NCBI RefSeq assembly: GCF_014837055.1
Contig: NZ_JACSPQ010000017.1
Span: forward strand, 1 to 64,000
Source of the DNA: Phocaeicola faecium
GTDB lineage: Bacteria > Bacteroidota > Bacteroidia > Bacteroidales > Bacteroidaceae
DNA length: 64,000 bases
Reading direction: 5' to 3'
The position numbers and the translations under genes were made by a program. How positions within the stretch are numbered: position 1 is the stretch's first letter; the number at the start of each line of letters is the position of its first letter. Below the pieces are notes generated by a model, which was given only the letters and a program-made list of their open reading frames with translations, was not told the DNA's origin and ran no database searches. Shown here piece by piece: positions 39,764 to 49,650 of this stretch.

Positions 39764-41236
39764 ATGAAACACACTTTACTTATTGGTTTGTCGGTTTTAT
39801 GCCTGATGGGGTGTGGCACTTCTCAAAAGGAGAATGACGGACAACTTACTCCGGAGCAGATTTCTGTATTTACATCGTCCGACAAGGATTTGGAAAATGT
39901 GTATATGTGGGCGAAAAAGACGGCATTGTCGTATGCTCACGACGGAACGGATTCGGTAGGCTATTGGTATGAAGCGGCTTTGCCGCAGCGTGAGGCGTTT
40001 TGCATGAGAGACGTGTCTCATCAGTCGGTCGGAGCCCAGATATTGGGACTTGGGCAGCATAACAAAAATATGTTTACCCGCTTTGCGGAAAACATCAGCG
40101 AGAGCAAAGATTGGTGTACGTACTGGGAGATAAACCGTTATAACAAACCCGCTCCCGCCGATTACCTGAACGACAGCGAATTTTGGTATAACCTGAATGC
40201 CAACTTCGACGTAATGCAGGCTTGCCTGAAAATGTACGAATGGACGGGCGATAAGGATTATCTTACCGATTCTTGTTTCACCAATTTTTACGACAAGTCA
40301 TTGAATGAATACATCACTCGCTGGAAGCTGGAGCCTGAGAATGTAATGGCTCGCCCGCGCTATATGAACCAGCCGGACAACTTTGATGTGAATAACAATT
40401 TCCATACTTGCAGGGGACTGGCTTCGTATGTCGAGAATTTCAGAGGATTGACGATGGGGGTCGATTTGCTGGCATCTCTGTATGCCGGATATAATGCCCA
40501 TGCCCGGATTGCTGCATTGTGCGGCAATGAAGAACAGGCACAGCAGGATATGTTGCGTGCGCTTCAGTATCGCGACATCATGGAAAACCAGTGGTGGAGC
40601 GAAGACAGTTCGTATTATCAGACTTTCTGGACGGAAGACCGCAAATTTTATCGGGGTGAGGGAGTTCCTTTCATCTTATGGTTTGGGGCTACAGAGAATC
40701 CCGACCGCATCCGTGCTTCCGTAAAAGATATTCTGAGCAGGGAGTGGAACGTAGAAAACTTGTCGGCTTTCCCGGTTCTGTTGTATCGGTTAGGATATTA
40801 TAAAGAGGCTTACGATTACATGGTTACTTTGCCTCAGATGGACCGTTCCGAATATCCGGAAGTATCGTATGGTATTGTCGAAGGGATGGTTAGCGGCATG
40901 ATGGGTGTGGTTCCTTCTGCCAGCCGGAATACGATTGCTACTTGTTCGCGCTTACCGGAGGGAGTAAATGAAGCACAGATAGCAAATGTTCCTGTAATGG
41001 ATGGCTATGTTACGGTGAAACATACGGGACGTTCGGCTACTGAAATAGTAAACAATACCGGCAAGGATTTGACTTGGGAGGTTTCGTTTGTAGGCAACTG
41101 TCCGCAGGTTGAGGTAGACGGGAAAACTTATTCTACCGTACAGACGCAAGACAACAATGGCAATACGATTGCCACGGCTTCTGTAGAACTGCCTGAAGGA
41201 AGCACGCTTACGGCTAAGGTTATTTCTCTTAATTGA
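39764..41236 (+). CDS. lipoprotein, (alpha/alpha)6 glycosidase-like
   Basis: 490 aa. SPII signal MKHTLLIGLSVLCLMGC, so membrane-anchored. A helical-barrel core (about 50-390) carries GYWYEAALPQREAFCMRDVS (acidic Glu and Asp in a conserved setting), WCTYWEINRYNKPAP, LWYRLGYY-like repeats and YPEVSYGIVEGMVSGMMG. A C-terminal beta domain follows. The pattern fits an inverting six-hairpin glycosidase, but no family can be assigned by eye. It lies between two other glycosidase genes (4 nt and 8 nt), so it should act on the same glycan. Confidence 0.65.
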   Translation: MKHTLLIGLSVLCLMGCGTSQKENDGQLTPEQISVFTSSDKDLENVYMWAKKTALSYAHDGTDSVGYWYEAALPQREAFCMRDVSHQSVGAQILGLGQHNKNMFTRFAENISESKDWCTYWEINRYNKPAPADYLNDSEFWYNLNANFDVMQACLKMYEWTGDKDYLTDSCFTNFYDKSLNEYITRWKLEPENVMARPRYMNQPDNFDVNNNFHTCRGLASYVENFRGLTMGVDLLASLYAGYNAHARIAALCGNEEQAQQDMLRALQYRDIMENQWWSEDSSYYQTFWTEDRKFYRGEGVPFILWFGATENPDRIRASVKDILSREWNVENLSAFPVLLYRLGYYKEAYDYMVTLPQMDRSEYPEVSYGIVEGMVSGMMGVVPSASRNTIATCSRLPEGVNEAQIANVPVMDGYVTVKHTGRSATEIVNNTGKDLTWEVSFVGNCPQVEVDGKTYSTVQTQDNNGNTIATASVELPEGSTLTAKVISLN

Positions 41237-41244
41237 TTACAGAC

Positions 41245-43233
41245 ATGAAGAAAATAGTTCTATTTTTATTTTGTTTGGTAACGTTTGGCGCGTATGCGCA
41301 GAAAACGTTTGAACTGAAGTCGCCCGACGGACGACTGGTCACTACTGTTAAGATAGGCGAACGGCTTACTTACGATATCCGCTGCAACGGGAAGCAGGTG
41401 TTGGCTGATTCTCCGTTGGGTATGACATTAGACGACGGCACGACGTGGGGCGAAAGTCCCCGCTTGTCGGGTACTTCGCGCAAGAGTGTGGATGAAGTGA
41501 TAGCTTCGCCTCTTTACCGCCGCGCGCAGGTACGCGACCATTACAACGGATTGACCTTGAAATTCAAGAAGGGATGGAACGTAGAGTTCCGTGCCTACAA
41601 CGATGGCATTGCCTACCGTTTCGTAAGCCGTGTAACGAAGCCGTTCAACATATTGGATGAAGAAGTAAGTTATTGTTTCCCTTCCGATGTAAAAGCCACG
41701 GTTCCTTACGTAGTTCCGCGGGCAAAAGACGGTACGCTCGAAGCACAGTTTTACAGTGCATTTGAAAATACGTATGTTACCGACAAACTCTCGAAACTGG
41801 ATAAAAAACGCCTGATGTTCCTGCCGCTGGTGGTAGAGACGGAAGACGGGATAAAGGTATGTATCACCGAGTCTGATTTGGAAAGTTTTCCGGGACTGTA
41901 TCTGTCGGCTTCCGAGGGTGGAAACAAGCTGACGGGGGTTCATGCTCCGTATCCGAAGAAGAGCATACAGGGCGGACACAACATGTTGCAGATGCTGGTA
42001 AAAGAGCGTGAGGCTTTCATCGCAAAGGTAGATGGCAGCCGTTCTTTCCCGTGGCGCATGGCGATTGTGGCTGCCGAGGACAAAGCGTTGGCTGAATGTG
42101 ATATGACTTATTTGCTGGCTTCTCCGTCGCGCATTGACGATATTTCATGGGTGAAACCCGGAAAGGTGGCATGGGAATGGTGGAGCGACTGGAACTTAGA
42201 CGGAGTGGACTTTGTGACAGGCGTAAATAACGATACCTATAAGGCATATATTGATTTTGCTGCACAAAACGGTTTGGAGTATGTAATTCTTGATGAAGGA
42301 TGGGCAGTAAACCTGAAGGCAGACTTGATGCAGGTGGTAAAGGATATCGACCTGAAGGAGTTGGTTGATTATGCTTCCGCTAAGGGAGTGGGTATCATCT
42401 TGTGGGCCGGTTATTATGCTTTCGAACGCGATATGGAGAACATTTGCCGCCATTATGCCGAGATGGGGGTGAAAGGCTTCAAGGTAGACTTTATGGACCG
42501 CGATGACCAAGAGATGGTAGACTTTAACTACCGTGCGGCTGCGATGTGTGCGAAGTACAAACTGCTGCTCGACCTGCACGGCATGTACAAACCTTCGGGA
42601 CTGAACCGTACTTATCCGAATATCTTGAATTTCGAGGGCGTCCACGGACTTGAAAACATGAAGTGGAGTACGGCGGAAGTCGACCAAGTAGAATACGATG
42701 TAACCCTGCCTTATATTCGTCAGGTGGCAGGCCCGATGGACTATACGCAAGGAGCAATGCGCAATGCAGTGAAAGAAAGTTTCTATCCGTGTAACTCCGA
42801 ACCGATGAGTCAGGGAACACGCTGCCGTCAGTTGGCATTGTACGTGGTGCTGGAATCGCCGCTGAACATGCTGTGTGATACGCCGCAAAACTACGCACGC
42901 GAAGCTGAATGTGCGCAGTTTATCATGGATATTCCTACCGTGTGGGACGAAACCCGTGTACTCGACGGACGGATGGGCGATTACATCGTGACTGCACGCC
43001 GTAAAGGAGATGTTTGGTATATCGGCGGACTTACCGACTGGCAGGCACGCGACATTGAGATAGACTGCTCTTTCTTAGGCAACAAGAATTATGAAGGAGT
43101 TTTATATAAAGACGGAGTTAACGCACATCGCACAGGTAAAGATTATCGGTGTGTACCCGTTGAACTTAATGGAAATACTCGCCTGAAAATACATTTGGCT
43201 CCGGGAGGTGGTTTTGCTATCCGTGTGAAATAA
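41245..43233 (+). CDS. GH97 glycoside hydrolase (retaining type), copy 3
   Basis: 662 aa, signal peptide MKKIVLFLFCLVTFGAYAQ, periplasmic. Beta-sandwich, TIM barrel (from VAWEWWSDWNLDGVDF) and C-terminal beta domain. Motifs: YVILDEGWAVN, FKVDFMDRDDQEMVDF with D415, and LNFEGVHGLEN with E464. It is again of the Asp-nucleophile branch and closer in motif to copy 2 than to copy 1. Start ATG 41245 just past the stop of the lipoprotein gene; a terminator follows. Having two in one PUL suggests different linkages, such as alpha-galactose and beta-L-arabinopyranose. Confidence 0.92.
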   Translation: MKKIVLFLFCLVTFGAYAQKTFELKSPDGRLVTTVKIGERLTYDIRCNGKQVLADSPLGMTLDDGTTWGESPRLSGTSRKSVDEVIASPLYRRAQVRDHYNGLTLKFKKGWNVEFRAYNDGIAYRFVSRVTKPFNILDEEVSYCFPSDVKATVPYVVPRAKDGTLEAQFYSAFENTYVTDKLSKLDKKRLMFLPLVVETEDGIKVCITESDLESFPGLYLSASEGGNKLTGVHAPYPKKSIQGGHNMLQMLVKEREAFIAKVDGSRSFPWRMAIVAAEDKALAECDMTYLLASPSRIDDISWVKPGKVAWEWWSDWNLDGVDFVTGVNNDTYKAYIDFAAQNGLEYVILDEGWAVNLKADLMQVVKDIDLKELVDYASAKGVGIILWAGYYAFERDMENICRHYAEMGVKGFKVDFMDRDDQEMVDFNYRAAAMCAKYKLLLDLHGMYKPSGLNRTYPNILNFEGVHGLENMKWSTAEVDQVEYDVTLPYIRQVAGPMDYTQGAMRNAVKESFYPCNSEPMSQGTRCRQLALYVVLESPLNMLCDTPQNYAREAECAQFIMDIPTVWDETRVLDGRMGDYIVTARRKGDVWYIGGLTDWQARDIEIDCSFLGNKNYEGVLYKDGVNAHRTGKDYRCVPVELNGNTRLKIHLAPGGGFAIRVK

Positions 43234-43252
43234 AATTACTTTATCTGTTGTA

Positions 43253-43302
43253 TTCCCCGTTTCTTACAGCGGAAGAGTTTCTCCTTCTGTAAGAGCGGGG
43301 AT
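43253..43302 (+). terminator. terminator at the end of the PUL enzymes
   Basis: CCCCG-t-TTCTTACAG pairs with CTGTAAGA-g-CGGGG, followed by ATTATTT. Confidence 0.75.
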
Positions 43303-43438
43303 TATTTGTACATGCAAGCTGGATTTCTATATCGTACGACGTGATTCTTCTGCCAAATAACTGACTGATAAATATTCAACCGCGAAGACTTGAATTTAAA
43401 ATCTTGTCAATAAAGATGCAAGATTGCGCTATTTTTCG

Positions 43439-43446
43439 TATTTTTG
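43439..43446 (+). promoter_or_regulatory. -7 box of the HTCS gene
   Basis: TATTTTTG, 31 nt before the ATG. No clear -33. Confidence 0.55.
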
Positions 43447-43476
43447 TAAAGAGAGAGTTGTTAATCATACGTCACG

Positions 43477-46400
43477 ATGCTAAGAATTACTCATATATTA
43501 TATTTCGTCCTGTTTAATCTTTGTCTGCTGTCATTGCACGGTCATGCCAATAATTTCAGATATTATACGATAAGTGAAGGTCTGTCGGTCAATGCGGTTT
43601 ATTGCATTATGCAAGATTCGAAAGGCAGAATGTGGTTCGGAACGATTGACGGACTGCACAGTTTCGATGGCAATCAGATACAGGTATGGAGAGATTCGCA
43701 GGTAAAAACGTTAGGGCCTTGTATCTATACCGTGTTTGAGCACGAACAACAGCTTTATGTAGGCAGCGATGAAGGTTTGTCTGTATTTAATCTTTGTATG
43801 GAAAGTTTCTCGGAATTCGATGTCCGTACCGAAGCAGGCGAAGGCATTCGCACCCCCGTGAGGCAAGTAACGAAAGACAGCAAGGGAAACCTGTGGATAT
43901 CGACATTCGGACAAGGCGTTTTCCGTTTCGACGTGCGGCAGGGGAAATTGTATCAGTACGTGTCGCCCGGCAAGTCAATCTCCGATTTCGTTTATTCGGT
44001 TACGGAAGACAGCTCCGGTACGATATGGCTCGCCACACAAGATGCAGGCATCGGGAGGTACATCCCTTCTAAAGATGTGTTTCAGCCTATTGCTTCCAAT
44101 ACGGTGAAAAGCATACGGGTGATATTCGAAGATTCGCGGAATAATCTGTGGGCGGGCAGCAATACAGAGGGGCTTTTCCGTTTGGATAAATCGAAGAAGC
44201 AATTAGTGTCTGCCGTAAAGCCCTTTGGGGTCAACCGTCCGCTTCAGGTCCGTAAAATCGTTGAGAAAGGTATAGGAGTCCTGCTGTTTGCTTCCGATGA
44301 AGGATTAACCGAATATGATACGAATACTGGGACAGTAACCTCGCTCAAGGTTGATAGCAGGCATCCCGACGGATTGAATGACAATTATTTGCATGAACTG
44401 TTCTTCGACCGTGAAGGTTCGTTGTGGATAGGAACCTATTTTGGAGGCGTGAATTACGTTTCTGCCACCGGAGACAATTACAAACATTATAACCGGAAAA
44501 ACTCGCAGTTGAACGCACGCATCGTGAGCGTGTTTGCGAAGGCAGATAATGACAATTTATGGATAGGAACAGACGATGCCGGATTTTTCTACTGGAACAG
44601 GCAGGATAATACGTTTAAATCGTATTATTCGGCATCGGGTAAGTCTGTACCTTCTTATCATAACATTCATGCGCTGATGCAAGACGGGGATAAACTGTAT
44701 GTGGGGATGTATATGGGCGGGTTAGACATTCTCGATTTGAAAACCGGAACATTTAAGAATTACAAGGCTACCTCTTCGCCGTATTCTCTTTATTCTTCGG
44801 AAGTATATGCGCTTTATAAAGATAAACGGAATCAAATTTGGGTAGGTACTACATTGGGCTTGAATAGATACGACGTGCAGAACGATAAGTTTGAACGTAT
44901 CTATGAAGTTAAGTCGGCAGATGTTTCGTGTATCTTAGAGGACGCGGATGATTATTTATGGGTATGCTCGCTGAATAACGGCATCTTCCGCTTCAATTAT
45001 AAAGCAGAGAAATGGGAACATTTTCATCGTTTTTCAGACAAAGAATCCCGGATTGCCACTGACCAGATTGTTACGGTATGTAAAGATGACAGAGGTGGCC
45101 TGTGGTTTGGCACTTACGGAAACGGATTGATGAAATACGATTATAAGAACGGAAACTTTGTAAAAATAGATTTACCTTCTTACATTCGGGTTATTCATAA
45201 AATCATTGCCGATAAGGGGCACTTATGGCTTACCACTAACAACGGACTGTATTGTTATGATGCTGCAACGGGAGAAACGAAATCGTATAACAAATACGAT
45301 GGCTTGCAGGAGAACCTGTTTCTGCCCAATTCAGGAATCCAACTGTCCGACGGTACGATTATGGTAGGAGGCATTAATGGTTTCAATGAGTTTCATCCCG
45401 ATAAAATCCGGAATAATATTCAGGTTCCAACCGTTATTCTTACCGATTTCCAGTTGTTTAACCAGCCGGTTAAGATTGGCAGCGAACATTCTCCGCTGGC
45501 TGCGTCGATTACCTATTCCGACCGTCTGACCCTGCGCCATGAACACTCCATGTTCAGTTTTACTGCCGTAACGTTAAGTTATACCAATCCGTCTAAAAAC
45601 CTGTATCGGTATAAATTGGAGGGATTTGAAAAAGAATGGACAGAAACCGACCTGCCTCCTCGCGTAACTTATACCAATCTGCCTGCGGGGAATTATGTAT
45701 TTCGGGTTAGTGCGTCGAATTCCGATGGAGTGTGGAATCAGGATGCGATAGCATTGCCTATTCAGGTGCTTCCTCCGTGGTGGCGGTCTATGCCTATGAT
45801 TTTCTCTTATATTCTGATTTTCATCGGTAGTCTGGTGTATGTGTTTTATCGGATAAACCGGAAGCATCGTAACCGGATTGCGATACTGACCGTAGAGAAA
45901 GATAAGGAAATTTACCAAAGCAAGATAGAATTCTTCACCCATATCATGCACGAAATCCGTACACCGCTGACGCTTATATTGGCTCCGCTTGAAAATGTGA
46001 TGCAGATGGATGGCTCGATAAAAGACGCACTGCCGAAACTGCAAGTCATAGAGCGGAACGGAAAGCGGCTGCTTACGCTGGTCAATCAGCTGATGGATTT
46101 CCGGAAGATAGAGTCCGGGCGCATGGATTTGGCGTTTACGGTAGTCGATATCAGGACATTGCTTGCCAATGTTTATCAGCGGTTCCAGCTTTCGGCAGAA
46201 GTAAAACAGATCGAACTGCTTACTACCATGCCCGACGAGGCTTGTTACGTGAAGGTAGATCAGGAGGCTTTTACCAAAATAGTAAGCAATTTGTTATCGA
46301 ATGCCTTGAAGTTTACCGGCTCTCACATCTGGATTGACTTGGCGATTACCCCGGAAAGGCGTGTAGAGCTTTGCGTGAAAGACGACGGACAAGGTATTCC

Positions 46401-47427
46401 GGCAAAAGACCGTGAGAAAATATTCATGCCGTTTTATCAAGTAGCCGAAAACCGCAAAAGTGATTACGTGGGTACGGGCATCGGTCTTTCTTTGGTAAAG
46501 AAGCTGGTAGATATGATGAAAGGTGAACTGACCTTAGAGAGTGAGCCGGGCAAGGGAACCACGTTTGTTATTCGCTTTGACATGGCGGAATCGCCGGAAG
46601 TGAAACCCGATGAGGCATTGCCCCAAGTGAGTGGCCCGTCTGCTTCCAGCGGTGCGGCAGATACCGGGCGGTATCACATTCTGGTGGTAGATGATAATCA
46701 GGATATGAGGAATTATTTGCAGGCGTTGTTGTCTGATTATCGGGTGACGTGTGCGTCTGACGGCAAAGAGGCATGGGAACTGTTGCCGAAAATCATGCCC
46801 GACTTAATCATCAGCGATGTGATGATGCCCGTAATGAGCGGTATCCAGCTTTGCCGCAAAGTAAAAGAAAACCTTTTGGTTAGCCACATCCCGGTAATTA
46901 TGCTGACGGCAAAGGCTACAGCCGACGATTACGTGGAAGGTTTTGAAAGCGGCGCCGACATTTATATCGAGAAGCCATTCTCTGCCGATGTGCTGAAAGC
47001 CCAAATAGCCAGCCTGTTCAAGAACAGGGAGCGGAGCAGGAAGGAGTTTAAGTCGGAACCGATGGCTTCGCCGGCAGGCATGTCGTGCTCGAAGTTAGAC
47101 TCCGCCTTTATGGAAAAGGTAGCCAAGATAGTGGAAGAACGGATGACCGATCCTGATTTTACTGTAGACATCTTGGCGCAAGAGGCAGGCATATCCCGTT
47201 CCGGCCTGTTCAACAAGCTGAAAGCCATAGCCGGCATGACCCCGAACGATTACGTCCGCCTGATCCGCTTGAAAAAAGCTGCCGTGCTTTTGGCGGAAGA
47301 AGGTTTGTCGAGCAGTGAAGCCTGTTTCCAAGTGGGCTTTTCTTCACCTTCTTATTTTGCCAAATGCTTCCAGACCCAGTTTGGTGTCTCGCCCACCGAG
47401 TTCAGAAAGAAATATACGGCACAATAG
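43477..47427 (+). CDS. hybrid two-component system regulator (HTCS)
   Basis: 1316 aa, one protein joining sensor and response regulator. Signal peptide (LYFVLFNLCLLSLHGHA), a periplasmic sensor of about 14 propeller repeats (for example GRMWFGTIDGLHSFDG, GNLWISTFGQGVFRFD), a Y_Y_Y domain (about 690-765), one membrane helix (MIFSYILIFIGSLVYVFYRI), HisKA with H825 in HEIRTPLTLILAP, HATPase with VGTGIGLSLVKKLVDMM, a receiver with D1114 in DLIISDVMMP, and a C-terminal AraC-type DNA-binding domain (VGFSSPSYFAKCFQ). It binds a liberated oligosaccharide and activates the PUL; the phased array at 30410 is the likely target. Confidence 0.96.
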   Translation: MLRITHILYFVLFNLCLLSLHGHANNFRYYTISEGLSVNAVYCIMQDSKGRMWFGTIDGLHSFDGNQIQVWRDSQVKTLGPCIYTVFEHEQQLYVGSDEGLSVFNLCMESFSEFDVRTEAGEGIRTPVRQVTKDSKGNLWISTFGQGVFRFDVRQGKLYQYVSPGKSISDFVYSVTEDSSGTIWLATQDAGIGRYIPSKDVFQPIASNTVKSIRVIFEDSRNNLWAGSNTEGLFRLDKSKKQLVSAVKPFGVNRPLQVRKIVEKGIGVLLFASDEGLTEYDTNTGTVTSLKVDSRHPDGLNDNYLHELFFDREGSLWIGTYFGGVNYVSATGDNYKHYNRKNSQLNARIVSVFAKADNDNLWIGTDDAGFFYWNRQDNTFKSYYSASGKSVPSYHNIHALMQDGDKLYVGMYMGGLDILDLKTGTFKNYKATSSPYSLYSSEVYALYKDKRNQIWVGTTLGLNRYDVQNDKFERIYEVKSADVSCILEDADDYLWVCSLNNGIFRFNYKAEKWEHFHRFSDKESRIATDQIVTVCKDDRGGLWFGTYGNGLMKYDYKNGNFVKIDLPSYIRVIHKIIADKGHLWLTTNNGLYCYDAATGETKSYNKYDGLQENLFLPNSGIQLSDGTIMVGGINGFNEFHPDKIRNNIQVPTVILTDFQLFNQPVKIGSEHSPLAASITYSDRLTLRHEHSMFSFTAVTLSYTNPSKNLYRYKLEGFEKEWTETDLPPRVTYTNLPAGNYVFRVSASNSDGVWNQDAIALPIQVLPPWWRSMPMIFSYILIFIGSLVYVFYRINRKHRNRIAILTVEKDKEIYQSKIEFFTHIMHEIRTPLTLILAPLENVMQMDGSIKDALPKLQVIERNGKRLLTLVNQLMDFRKIESGRMDLAFTVVDIRTLLANVYQRFQLSAEVKQIELLTTMPDEACYVKVDQEAFTKIVSNLLSNALKFTGSHIWIDLAITPERRVELCVKDDGQGIPAKDREKIFMPFYQVAENRKSDYVGTGIGLSLVKKLVDMMKGELTLESEPGKGTTFVIRFDMAESPEVKPDEALPQVSGPSASSGAADTGRYHILVVDDNQDMRNYLQALLSDYRVTCASDGKEAWELLPKIMPDLIISDVMMPVMSGIQLCRKVKENLLVSHIPVIMLTAKATADDYVEGFESGADIYIEKPFSADVLKAQIASLFKNRERSRKEFKSEPMASPAGMSCSKLDSAFMEKVAKIVEERMTDPDFTVDILAQEAGISRSGLFNKLKAIAGMTPNDYVRLIRLKKAAVLLAEEGLSSSEACFQVGFSSPSYFAKCFQTQFGVSPTEFRKKYTAQ

Positions 47428-47518
47428 CGGCAAGCTGAACCGTATTTGTTGTTTTTTGCACCGTTATTCTTATTTCCCTTTGTTCTTCTTTGTTAGTTTT
47501 GCGGCATGAAAAACATTC

Positions 47519-47542
47519 AGGGCCTGTATTTAAACAGGCTCT
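47519..47542. terminator. hairpin downstream of the HTCS gene
   Basis: AGGGCCTGT and ACAGGCTCT pair (one G-U); no good T run. Terminator function uncertain. Confidence 0.35.
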
Positions 47543-47596
47543 GAGTTTCTGCAAAAAGTTTTTCTTGACTTGATGTATGCGTCCTGAGTGTGCAGG

Positions 47597-47632
47597 GCGG
47601 ATGTTTTCGGGCGTATGCGATACGCCCCTACA
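47597..47632 (+). repeat. 36-bp GGGCGTATGCGATACGCCC repeat, copy 1
   Basis: GCGGATG, two variable bases, TTCGGGCGTATGCGATACGCCC, then CTACA. The core is a palindrome. The inverted second copy is at 49839-49874. It lies just before the acyltransferase gene and makes the open frame appear longer at its N-terminus. Confidence 0.8.
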
Positions 47633-47688
47633 TCGGTAAACGGATATTCATCAAACAACATTTTATAATCGAAAAACAGAAAAGAAGA

Positions 47689-48777
47689 ATGAAGCGTATT
47701 GTTTTCTTAGATTACTTGCGAGTGTTTGCTTGTTTCCTTGTAATGGTAGTTCATGCCAGTGAGAATTTTTACGGAGCCGCCGGTTCGACGGATATGGCGG
47801 GGCCTCAGTCTTATCTTGCCAGCGAAGCCGACCGCCTGTGGGTTTCTGTTTACGACGGACTGTCGCGCATGTCTGTGCCGCTGTTCATCATCGTTTCCGC
47901 CTATCTGCTTGTGCCGATGAAAGAAGATGTTACCCCGTGGCAGTATTACCACCGGCGTTTTAAGCGCATCCTGCCGCCTTTTATCGTGTTTATGATACTG
48001 TACAGTACGCTGCCTTTGCTGTGGGGGCAGATAAGTGCGGAAACCTCTGCCAGATACTTGTCGCGTATTCTGCTGAACTTCCCCACACTTGCCGGACACC
48101 TGTGGTTCATGTATCCCCTTATCAGCATTTACCTGTTTACGCCGGTCATCTCGCCGTGGCTGCGTAAGGCTACGCCGAAAGAAGAACTGTTCTTTATCGC
48201 GCTGTTTGCCCTGTCTACCTGTATGCCTTACCTCCACCGCTGGTTTGGGGAACTGTGGGGAGAATGTTTCTGGAACGAATACCATGCGCTGTGGTATTTC
48301 TCAGGCTATTTGGGTTACGTGGTGCTGGCGCATTACATACGGGTACACCTGAAGTGGGGCCGCTCTAAACGCTTGGCGGTAGGAACGGCGCTTACCGTTG
48401 TGGGAGCGTTGTGGACCATCGGCTCGTTCTACGTGCAAGCCGTGCCCGGTGTCGTACATTCTACGCCGGTTATCGAGATAGGCTGGGCGATGTGTACCAT
48501 CAACTGCGTGATTGTAACCGCCGGAACCTTCCTGCTGTTTACGTGCATCCGCTCAGAGGAAGCTCCCAGAATGGTTACGGAAATGTCGAAGCTGAGTTAC
48601 GGTGTGTACCTGATGCACATCTTCTGGTTAGGGCTGTGGGTAACCGTGTTTAAGGTCGATTTGGCTCTGCCCACCGTAAGCGCGATACCGTGTATAGCGT
48701 TTGCCACGTTCGTATCTTGTTTCATTACTGCCAAAATCATTTCGTACGTACCGGGTAGTAAGTGGATTATCGGGTAA
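47689..48777 (+). CDS. acyltransferase family 3 membrane protein
   Basis: 362 aa, about ten membrane helices. The start MKRIVFLDYLRVFACFLVMVVHASENFY carries the family signature (LDYLR near the N-terminus and the invariant His in VVHASE). Related proteins O-acetylate or O-acylate cell-surface polysaccharides (WecH/OafA type). I chose ATG 47689; the open frame runs back to 47590, but that extra part is encoded by the repeat at 47597. It stands alone between the HTCS gene and a toxin-antitoxin pair, so the acceptor cannot be inferred. Confidence 0.88.
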   Translation: MKRIVFLDYLRVFACFLVMVVHASENFYGAAGSTDMAGPQSYLASEADRLWVSVYDGLSRMSVPLFIIVSAYLLVPMKEDVTPWQYYHRRFKRILPPFIVFMILYSTLPLLWGQISAETSARYLSRILLNFPTLAGHLWFMYPLISIYLFTPVISPWLRKATPKEELFFIALFALSTCMPYLHRWFGELWGECFWNEYHALWYFSGYLGYVVLAHYIRVHLKWGRSKRLAVGTALTVVGALWTIGSFYVQAVPGVVHSTPVIEIGWAMCTINCVIVTAGTFLLFTCIRSEEAPRMVTEMSKLSYGVYLMHIFWLGLWVTVFKVDLALPTVSAIPCIAFATFVSCFITAKIISYVPGSKWIIG

Positions 48778-48851
48778 CAAATCAGAATTGCCGCCAAAAG
48801 TTTGCTTGTAAGGAAACAAAGCGGTAACTTTGTACTCGCAATCAAGGAGCG

Positions 48852-49190
48852 ATGGAAAAATACATAAAGTTGATAATGAGCGATGAGGCTAAGGATTTTG
48901 TAAGGCAACAGCCTCTGAAAGCACAGCAGAAGATAGCGTATAATATCCGTAAGTTGGAATGCGGAATTATGGATAAAGAACTTTTTAAAAAACTGGAAAA
49001 TTCTGATATATGGGAATTACGGACTCTGTTCAATGGCGTGTGTTACCGACTTTTTGCTTTCTGGGATACGGAAATAGAAGCATTGGTAGTGATAACCCAC
49101 GGGATAGTGAAGAAAGCGCAAAAAACGCCTAAAAAAGAGATAGAAAGGGCAGAGGCGATAAGAAAGGAATATTTCAATAATAAAAACTGA
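48852..49190 (+). CDS. RelE/HigB-like toxin
   Basis: 112 aa, of the phage-derived Gp49-like / HigB group of the RelE-ParE superfamily. Visible are LIMSDEAKDFVRQQPLKAQQKI, the IWELRTLFNGVCYRLFAFWD strand block and VVITHGIVKKAQKTPKKEI near the C-terminus (basic residues expected to contact mRNA or ribosome). These toxins cleave mRNA at the ribosome. The antitoxin gene follows after 5 nt; toxin-first order is typical of higBA. No membrane segment. Confidence 0.87.
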   Translation: MEKYIKLIMSDEAKDFVRQQPLKAQQKIAYNIRKLECGIMDKELFKKLENSDIWELRTLFNGVCYRLFAFWDTEIEALVVITHGIVKKAQKTPKKEIERAEAIRKEYFNNKN

Positions 49191-49195
49191 AGGTT

Positions 49196-49528
49196 ATGGC
49201 AAAGATGACATTTACTCCTGCCGATGATTGGGTAGATGAGGTTTGGGGGAAAGTAGGTACTCCTGAAAGGGATGAAATGGAAGCCCGCATAAAAGAGGAA
49301 GCTCAGGCTTATTATATTGGAAAGGCTATCAAAGACGAACGGCTTAAGCAGCACCTTACCCAAGAGGAGTTAGGAGCTAAGATCGGTGTGAAAAAATCTC
49401 AGATTTCCAAACTTGAAAGTGGTAAATGTGTTATTACCCTCCCCACCATGAGCAAGGTTTTCAAGGCTCTGGGATTCGGTTCTGCTTCTCTTGATTTGGG
49501 CGTTGGCGGTAAAGTGGCTTTGTGGTAA
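49196..49528 (+). CDS. XRE-family antitoxin (HigA-like)
   Basis: 110 aa. A helix-turn-helix of the Cro/C1 type at about 45-100: IKDERLKQHLTQEELGAKIGVKKSQISKLESGK, then TLPTMSKVFKALGFG. The N-terminal 40 residues probably bind and neutralise the toxin encoded 5 nt upstream. As usual for such pairs it should repress its own operon. A strong terminator follows 22 nt after the stop. Confidence 0.9.
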   Translation: MAKMTFTPADDWVDEVWGKVGTPERDEMEARIKEEAQAYYIGKAIKDERLKQHLTQEELGAKIGVKKSQISKLESGKCVITLPTMSKVFKALGFGSASLDLGVGGKVALW

Positions 49529-49549
49529 AAGGGCTTTGAATTTTCAAAA

Positions 49550-49580
49550 AGGGGCTGTCTCAAAGACAGCCTCTTTTTTT
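49550..49580 (+). terminator. terminator of the toxin-antitoxin operon
   Basis: AGGGGCTGTCT-caa-AGACAGCCTCT then a run of T. Confidence 0.92.
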
Positions 49581-49650
49581 GTCTTCCGAAAAATTGTTTA
49601 ACTTCGCGTTTAGAGCTTGTTTGAGCATTGTTCCGGCTCCGTTTCGGGGC

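Noticed and set aside
47590-47688. N-terminal extension of the acyltransferase
   Set aside because: The extra residues are encoded by the GGGCGTATGCG repeat and do not belong to the family.
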